A stretch of DNA of 10,959 nucleotides. Source: RBG-16-68-21 sp035286665 (lineage in GTDB: Bacteria > Actinomycetota > Acidimicrobiia > Spongiisociales > UBA11373). The stretch spans positions 1-10,959 of the forward strand of contig DATECY010000097.1 of NCBI GenBank assembly GCA_035286665.1. The letters run 5' to 3'. This document shows, piece by piece, positions 6,643 through 10,959 of the stretch (the first letter of the stretch is position 1; each line of letters starts with the position of its first letter). A program made the position numbers and the translations under genes. Under the pieces are notes generated by a model. It made no database searches and was not told where the DNA came from. It saw only the letters and a program-made list of their open reading frames with translations.

Positions 6643-7323
6643 TCAATGCTCGGCGGACCGCACGACGCGCACCGCACCCGATTCGAGCACGACCTCCCCT
6701 GCCCCCGTGACGACGATGAGCCCGCCACCCGGGGCGATGCCCACCGCGACTCCCTCCCCGTCGGGCTCCCAGGCGATGCGACGACCGATCGTGAGGCACC
6801 GCGCGCGGTACTCGCTCCGACCCCATTCGTCGGGACCGGCACCGGCCCGCTCCAGCACCCGGACACCCCACGCCTCGGCGAGGTGCGCCGCGGCCGCGGC
6901 ACCCGGATCGGTCTCGTGCAGCGCTCCGTAGCCGGGCGGTGGCTGTGGCCAGTACAGATTGGCGCCGAGTCCGGTTACGACGACGTCGCCGGATCGCTCG
7001 GTGAGGATGCCCCCGACCTTGCGGTCTCCGACCATCAGGTCGTTGGGCCATTTCACGCCGACATCGCCTCCGAATCCGTCGAGGGCGGCGAGCGCGGAGA
7101 CGAGGGTCAACCGGGCTACCGCCTCCGCCGGCCAGGTGGGCCGCCACGCCAGCGACACGGCCAGGGCGCGGGGTGCGGTCTCCCACCCGGCTCCGGTCCG
7201 ACCCCGTCCGGCGGTCTGTGTCGCGGCCGAGACCAGCACGGGACGCCCTGCAAACCGTTGCCGCGCCTCATCCTGGGTCGAGGAGACGACATCGAGGTGA
7301 ACGGCAGTGAGAGGTGTAGCCAT
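6643..7323 (-). CDS. birA: Biotin--[acetyl-CoA-carboxylase] ligase, catalytic domain only
   Basis: A 226-residue cytoplasmic enzyme that makes biotinyl-AMP and transfers biotin to the lysine of a biotin carboxyl carrier domain. Visible motifs are SSTQDEA (14-20), the biotinyl-AMP loop GRGRTG (39-44), KWPNDLMVGDRKVGGIL (91-107) with K102 matching the conserved ligand-binding lysine, and GLGANLYWP. A small C-terminal beta domain follows (GIAPGGGLIVVTGAGEVVLESG). There is no N-terminal winged-helix domain, so this is a group I ligase that should not act as a biotin-operon repressor. Start ATG at 7323 is preferred; ATG at 7332 adds three residues. It is divergent from the acyl-CoA carboxylase genes, whose alpha subunit carries the target lysine, an arrangement also known for birA/accD5 in mycobacteria. 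The hydrolase-like gene follows 36 bases downstream. Confidence 0.95.
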   Translation of the reverse strand: MATPLTAVHLDVVSSTQDEARQRFAGRPVLVSAATQTAGRGRTGAGWETAPRALAVSLAWRPTWPAEAVARLTLVSALAALDGFGGDVGVKWPNDLMVGDRKVGGILTERSGDVVVTGLGANLYWPQPPPGYGALHETDPGAAAAAHLAEAWGVRVLERAGAGPDEWGRSEYRARCLTIGRRIAWEPDGEGVAVGIAPGGGLIVVTGAGEVVLESGAVRVVRSAEH

Positions 7324-7332
7324 CGTGGTCAT

Positions 7333-7372
7333 CCCGCGAGTCGAATCTGAGCGACCATACTCCGGGGAGCCC
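7333..7372. promoter_or_regulatory. Divergent birA / carboxylase promoter region
   Basis: The 40-49 bases between the two starts must hold both promoters unless these overlap the genes. Candidate -10 boxes overlap: TATGGT on the minus strand (7354-7359) for birA and CATACT on the plus strand (7356-7361) for the carboxylase. No -35 boxes are clear. GGGGAG at 7364-7369 is a closely spaced Shine-Dalgarno sequence for the ATG at 7373. Confidence 0.35.
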
Positions 7373-8923
7373 ATGAGCACCGAGGAGCGAATCGAACGAC
7401 TGCGACGACTCCGCGAGGAGCACGAGCACGCCGGAAGCCAGCGGGCGGTCGACAAGCAGCACGAAGCCGGGAAGATGACCGCCCGGGAGCGGATCGACAC
7501 GCTCCTCGACAAGGGCTCGTTCGTCGAGACGGACATGTTCGTGCGTCACCGGGCGCGCGGTTTCGGTATCGAGGACCGCCGGCCTCCGGGCGACGCGGTG
7601 ATCACCGGCTGGGGAACGGTCGACGGACGCCCGATCTTCGTGTTCGCCGAGGACTTCACGGTCTTCGGGGGATCCCTCGGCGAGGCGGTGAGCGAGAAGA
7701 TCTGCAAGATCATGGATCTCGCCATGAAGACCGGCGCCCCCCTCGTCGGTCTCAAGGACTCCGGCGGCGCCCGGATCCAGGAAGGGGTGTTCGCCCTCGA
7801 CGGGTACGGGCGGATCTTCCACCGCAACGTCATGGCCTCCGGCGTCATCCCCCAGATTTCGGTCATCATGGGCCCCTGCGCCGGAGGAGCGGTGTACTCG
7901 CCGGCGATCACCGATTTCGTGTACCAGGTCGAGGGCGCGTCGCACCTCTTCATCACCGGCCCCGATGTCATCAAGGCGGTGACGGGGGAAGACGTCACCT
8001 TCGACACCCTCGGCGGCGCCCTTCCCCACAGCACGACATCCGGGGTGACCCACTTCGTCGCCGCGGACGGAAGGCAGGCCCTCGAGGAGGTGAGGTTCCT
8101 GCTCTCGTTCCTCCCCCAGAACAACATGGAGGCCCCGCCCTTCTTCACTCCCACCGATCGGCCCGACCGCATGGACGAGGGACTGACCACGATCGTGCCC
8201 GACTCCCCCAACCAGCCCTACGAAATGCCCGAACTCATCGAGCTCGTCGTCGACGACGGTGAGTTCTACGAGGTGCACCACAACTTCGCCCCCAACCTCG
8301 TCGTCGGCTTCGCACGACTCGACGGCTACAGCGTCGGGATCGTGGGCAACAACCCGGCTGCGCTGGCGGGCACCCTCGATATCGACGCCTCGGTCAAGGG
8401 TGCCCGTTTCGTACGGTTTTGCGACGCCTTCAACATCCCGATCGTCTCGTTCGTCGACGTGCCCGGGTTCCTCCCCGGTGTCGACCAGGAGCACGGAGGG
8501 ATCATCCGCCACGGCGCCAAGCTGCTCTACGCCTACTGCGAGGCCACCGTGGCGCGGGTGACGGTCATCACCAGGAAGGCGTACGGTGGCGCCTACGTGG
8601 TCATGAACTCGCGCGGCGTCGGCGCCGACATGGCCTTCGCGTGGCCCACCGCCGAGATCGCGGTGATGGGAGCGCAGGGTGCGGTGAACATCATCCACCG
8701 CCGCGAAATCGCCGAGGCCGACGACCCCGAGGCCACACGCTCGAAACTCATCACCGATTACGAGGGGGCGTTTTCCAACCCATACGTCGCCGCAGAACGC
8801 GGGCTGATCGACGAGGTCATCGAACCCCGGGAGACCCGACACCGCCTCATCCAGGCGCTCGACGTGCTTCGAACCAAGCGGGTCGCACTCCCGCCCAAGA
8901 AGCACGGGAACATCCCTCTCTAG
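7373..8923 (+). CDS. accD: Acyl-CoA carboxylase carboxyltransferase (beta) subunit
   Basis: A 516-residue carboxyltransferase, close to propionyl-CoA carboxylase beta (PccB/AccD5 type). It moves CO2 from carboxybiotin on the alpha subunit to an acyl-CoA such as acetyl- or propionyl-CoA, feeding malonyl- or methylmalonyl-CoA into lipid synthesis. The two crotonase-like halves are both complete. The N-terminal half has KDSGGARIQEGV (oxyanion G131-G132-A133) and MGPCAGGAVYSPAITDF. The C-terminal half has DVPGFLPG, GGAYVVMN and AVMGAQGAVNI (G433-A434). V409, in GGAYVVM, lies where strict PccB enzymes have Asp (D422 of Streptomyces coelicolor PccB), a residue known to govern acyl-chain choice. The ATG at 7373 has GGGGAG just upstream and starts at the usual place. 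The alpha subunit begins 10 bases after the stop; no epsilon-subunit gene lies between. Confidence 0.96.
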   Translation: MSTEERIERLRRLREEHEHAGSQRAVDKQHEAGKMTARERIDTLLDKGSFVETDMFVRHRARGFGIEDRRPPGDAVITGWGTVDGRPIFVFAEDFTVFGGSLGEAVSEKICKIMDLAMKTGAPLVGLKDSGGARIQEGVFALDGYGRIFHRNVMASGVIPQISVIMGPCAGGAVYSPAITDFVYQVEGASHLFITGPDVIKAVTGEDVTFDTLGGALPHSTTSGVTHFVAADGRQALEEVRFLLSFLPQNNMEAPPFFTPTDRPDRMDEGLTTIVPDSPNQPYEMPELIELVVDDGEFYEVHHNFAPNLVVGFARLDGYSVGIVGNNPAALAGTLDIDASVKGARFVRFCDAFNIPIVSFVDVPGFLPGVDQEHGGIIRHGAKLLYAYCEATVARVTVITRKAYGGAYVVMNSRGVGADMAFAWPTAEIAVMGAQGAVNIIHRREIAEADDPEATRSKLITDYEGAFSNPYVAAERGLIDEVIEPRETRHRLIQALDVLRTKRVALPPKKHGNIPL

Positions 8924-8933
8924 CATGCCGCCC

Positions 8934-10685
8934 ATGGACTCCGTGCTCGTGGCCAACCGCGGCGAGATCGCGGTCCGGGTGCTCCGCGGAGTGAAGGAAT
9001 CGGGGTTCCGGGCGATTGCCGTGTACTCGGAGATCGACCGCGACGCGGCGCACGTCCGGTGCGCCGACGAGGCGTGGAACATCGGACCCGCCCCCGCCGC
9101 CGAGTCCTACCTCGACATCGACAGCATCCTGCGGGTCGCTTCTCAGTCGAAGGCTCGCGCCGTCCACCCCGGCTACGGGTTCCTCGCCGAGAATGCCGGA
9201 TTCGCCCGCCGGGTGATCGAGGCGGGCTTGGTCTGGGTGGGACCGCCCCCCGAAGCGATCACCGCCATGGGTGACAAGATCTCGTCGCGAAAGGTGGCGG
9301 AGAAGGCGGGGGTAGCCGGCGTTCCGGGCACGCTGGAGCCACTCAAGACCGTCGACTCGGTGCGAGCCGCGGCCGCGAGGTTCGGCTACCCGATCGCAAT
9401 CAAGGCGGCGCACGGCGGTGGCGGGAAGGGCATGCGCATCGTGCACCGCGAGGACGAGGTCGCACCGGCGTTCGAGGCGGCTCGCCGCGAGGCCGACGCC
9501 TACTTCAAGAACCCTGAGGTGTACGTCGAGAAATACCTCAAGAGCCCACGTCACGTCGAGGCGCAGATCATCATCGATCGCCACGGGAACGGGGTCTTCC
9601 TCGGCGAGCGCGACTGCTCCCTGCAGCGCCGACACCAGAAGCTCATCGAGGAGTCCCCTTCGACGGCGCTCTCCGAGAAGCAGCGCAAGGCCCTCGGCAA
9701 GGCGGCGTTGAGTGTGGCCAAGGCCGCCGGCTACGAGAACGCCGGCACCGTCGAGTTTCTCCTCGACGCCGTCGGAGACATCTACTTCCTCGAGATGAAC
9801 ACCCGCTTGCAGGTGGAGCACACCGTCACCGAGATGGTCACCGGCATCGATCTCGTCCGTGAACAGCTCCGGGTCGCAATGGGCGAGCCGTTGTCGTTCT
9901 CCGAGGTGAACCCGCGGGGCCACGCGATCGAGTTCCGTGTCAACGCCGAGGACCCGGCCTCCGGATTCCTCCCCAGCCCGGGTCAGATCGTGGACTACCA
10001 GGAGCCGGGTGGGTTCGGGATCAGGGTCGACAGCGGCTATGGCGCAGGCTCGGCGATCAGCCAGTACTACGACAATCTGGTCGCCAAGCTCACCGTCTGG
10101 GGCCGTGATCGCGACGAGGCGATCACGAGGGCGCGGAGGGCGCTGCGCGAGTTCACCATCACCGGGATCGCCACCACGATCCCCTTCCATCTGATCGCCC
10201 TCGAGTCACCCTCCTTTCTCACCGGGACGCATCACACCCGCACGGTCGAGGACGACATGGACCTCGGCGCGGTAAAGCACCCGACTCCCCCCCAGCTCCC
10301 GGAAGAAGAGGAACTGGCCGAGCGACAATTGACGGTCGAGGTGGGCGGCCGGCGATTCGTGGTCAGGGTGTGGACGCCCGACACCGGATCCGCCCCGGCC
10401 CCATCGGGGAGGCGCCCCACCCCGCGGCGCCGACCCCCCAAGCTCGCCCAGGTCTCGGCGGCGGGCGCCAACTCCGGTGCCGTGACCGCCCCGATGCAGG
10501 GAACGATCGTAAAGGTGCACCACAAGGCGGGCGAGCGGGTGACGACGGGAGAACCCCTCTTCATCCTCGAGGCGATGAAGATGGAGAACGAGGTTCGCTC
10601 GCCCGTCGACGGTGAGATCGTCGATCTGCGAGTGCAGCCGGGCGACCGGGTGGCCGGCGGAGCGGTCCTCGCCATCATCCGCTGA
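8934..10685 (+). CDS. Acyl-CoA carboxylase alpha subunit: biotin carboxylase plus BCCP
   Basis: A 583-residue fused subunit (AccA3/PccA type) that carboxylates its own biotin with ATP and bicarbonate, then hands the carboxyl group to the beta subunit. Biotin carboxylase occupies about residues 1-450: VLVANRGEIAVRV at the N-terminus, the ATP-grasp glycine loop HGGGGKGM (160-167), ERDCSLQRRHQKLIEE (from E225) and EMNTRLQVEHTVTE (from E287). A short variable region and an Ala/Pro/Arg-rich linker (around APAPSGRRPTPRRRPP) lead to the biotinyl domain. Its EAMKMENEV motif carries Lys549, 34 residues from the end, the normal distance, and is the expected BirA target. ATG at 8934 is chosen because homologues start at this point; ATG at 8925 would add three residues and begins one base after the preceding TAG. 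The gene is translationally coupled to the beta subunit. Confidence 0.96.
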   Translation: MDSVLVANRGEIAVRVLRGVKESGFRAIAVYSEIDRDAAHVRCADEAWNIGPAPAAESYLDIDSILRVASQSKARAVHPGYGFLAENAGFARRVIEAGLVWVGPPPEAITAMGDKISSRKVAEKAGVAGVPGTLEPLKTVDSVRAAAARFGYPIAIKAAHGGGGKGMRIVHREDEVAPAFEAARREADAYFKNPEVYVEKYLKSPRHVEAQIIIDRHGNGVFLGERDCSLQRRHQKLIEESPSTALSEKQRKALGKAALSVAKAAGYENAGTVEFLLDAVGDIYFLEMNTRLQVEHTVTEMVTGIDLVREQLRVAMGEPLSFSEVNPRGHAIEFRVNAEDPASGFLPSPGQIVDYQEPGGFGIRVDSGYGAGSAISQYYDNLVAKLTVWGRDRDEAITRARRALREFTITGIATTIPFHLIALESPSFLTGTHHTRTVEDDMDLGAVKHPTPPQLPEEEELAERQLTVEVGGRRFVVRVWTPDTGSAPAPSGRRPTPRRRPPKLAQVSAAGANSGAVTAPMQGTIVKVHHKAGERVTTGEPLFILEAMKMENEVRSPVDGEIVDLRVQPGDRVAGGAVLAIIR

Positions 10686-10688
10686 GCC

Positions 10689-10959
10689 TCAGCCGAGAGC
10701 GATCAAACCCACCGCACCCGCGGCCAGCACCAGCCCGAGGATCTGGCGTCCCGCCATCCGTTCGCCGAGCACCACGCGGGCGAGCGCGATGGTCGAGGCG
10801 GGGTACAGCGACATGATCACCGCCACGAGCGAAAGCAACTCCTGCCGAACCGCGAGAAGGAACAAGACGTTGGCGGCCATGTCGAGCAGAGCCGCCACCG
10901 CGATCAACGGCCACGCGGCGCGCGGCGCCACCAGCGGCCGGCGAAGGACCGGGGCGGCG
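10689..10959 (-). CDS. EamA-type (DMT superfamily) transporter, C-terminal part only
   Basis: Ninety codons are visible and stay open to the window edge, so the gene begins outside. Three hydrophobic segments are seen: WPLIAVAALLDMAANVLFLLA, LLSLVAVIMSLYPASTIALARVVL, and ILGLVLAAGAVGLIAL. The sequence ALARVVLGERM between the last two is typical of the end of an EamA domain, where a Glu follows the helix. This is probably the second EamA repeat of a ten-helix drug/metabolite exporter; the substrate is unknown. It is convergent with the carboxylase alpha subunit, with only three bases between the two stop codons and no terminator. Confidence 0.8.
   Translation of the reverse strand, partial: AAPVLRRPLVAPRAAWPLIAVAALLDMAANVLFLLAVRQELLSLVAVIMSLYPASTIALARVVLGERMAGRQILGLVLAAGAVGLIALG

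Noticed and set aside
7268..9082. Open frame of 604 codons on the minus strand opposite the carboxyltransferase gene
   Set aside because: It mirrors the strongly conserved beta-subunit gene codon by codon; Asp, Glu, His and Val richness is the usual result of reading GC-rich coding DNA backwards.
8847..10190. Open frame of 447 codons on the minus strand opposite the alpha subunit
   Set aside because: It is antisense to intact biotin carboxylase motifs and contains no domain of its own.
1..10959. CRISPR array, tRNA or rRNA genes, riboswitch
   Set aside because: No regularly spaced repeats beyond two copies and no tRNA-like arms or rRNA sequence were seen; gaps between genes are too short for a riboswitch.

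Overview
High-GC actinobacterial chromosome segment. The two-subunit acyl-CoA carboxylase, the LytR-CpsA-Psr (LCP) wall-polymer ligase, the DUF222/HNH (13E12-type) protein and the use of GTG starts all point to Actinomycetota. Whether it is a mycobacterium-like or a deeper lineage cannot be decided from the window. Coding density is very high: no gene-free stretch exceeds about 100 bases, and no tRNA, rRNA or CRISPR array was seen.

Left part (1-2617), mobile-element flavour. A large serine recombinase on the minus strand, cut by the window edge only near its C-terminus, is divergent from a DUF222/HNH (13E12 family) gene. They share a 100-bp intergenic region that carries a 10-bp direct repeat, an inverted repeat and the only AT-rich spot nearby. 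In Mycobacterium tuberculosis the serine integrase of phiRv1 uses REP13E12 elements as its attachment site, so this pairing is the most interesting part of the window.

Middle (2659-5942, minus strand), a cell-envelope glycan operon: LCP ligase, then a ManB-like sugar-1-phosphate nucleotidyltransferase, then a GalE-like NDP-sugar epimerase. The genes overlap or are separated by only a few bases. They plausibly make an activated sugar, change its stereochemistry, and attach the finished polymer to the cell wall. An extended -10 box lies just before the LCP gene.

Right part (5998-10685), biotin-dependent carboxylation. birA (biotin ligase without a DNA-binding domain) is followed on the minus strand by a dienelactone-hydrolase-like protein whose catalytic residues appear lost. 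Divergent from birA are the carboxyltransferase beta subunit and the biotin carboxylase/BCCP alpha subunit of an acyl-CoA carboxylase. BirA should biotinylate Lys549 of the alpha subunit. The last 271 bases hold the C-terminal end of an EamA-type membrane transporter, convergent with the alpha subunit.

The birA/accD divergence and the LCP plus ManB-like genes recall the M. tuberculosis Rv3264c-Rv3285 neighbourhood (manB, the LCP gene, birA, accD5, accA3), here in a compact form without a visible accE epsilon-subunit gene.
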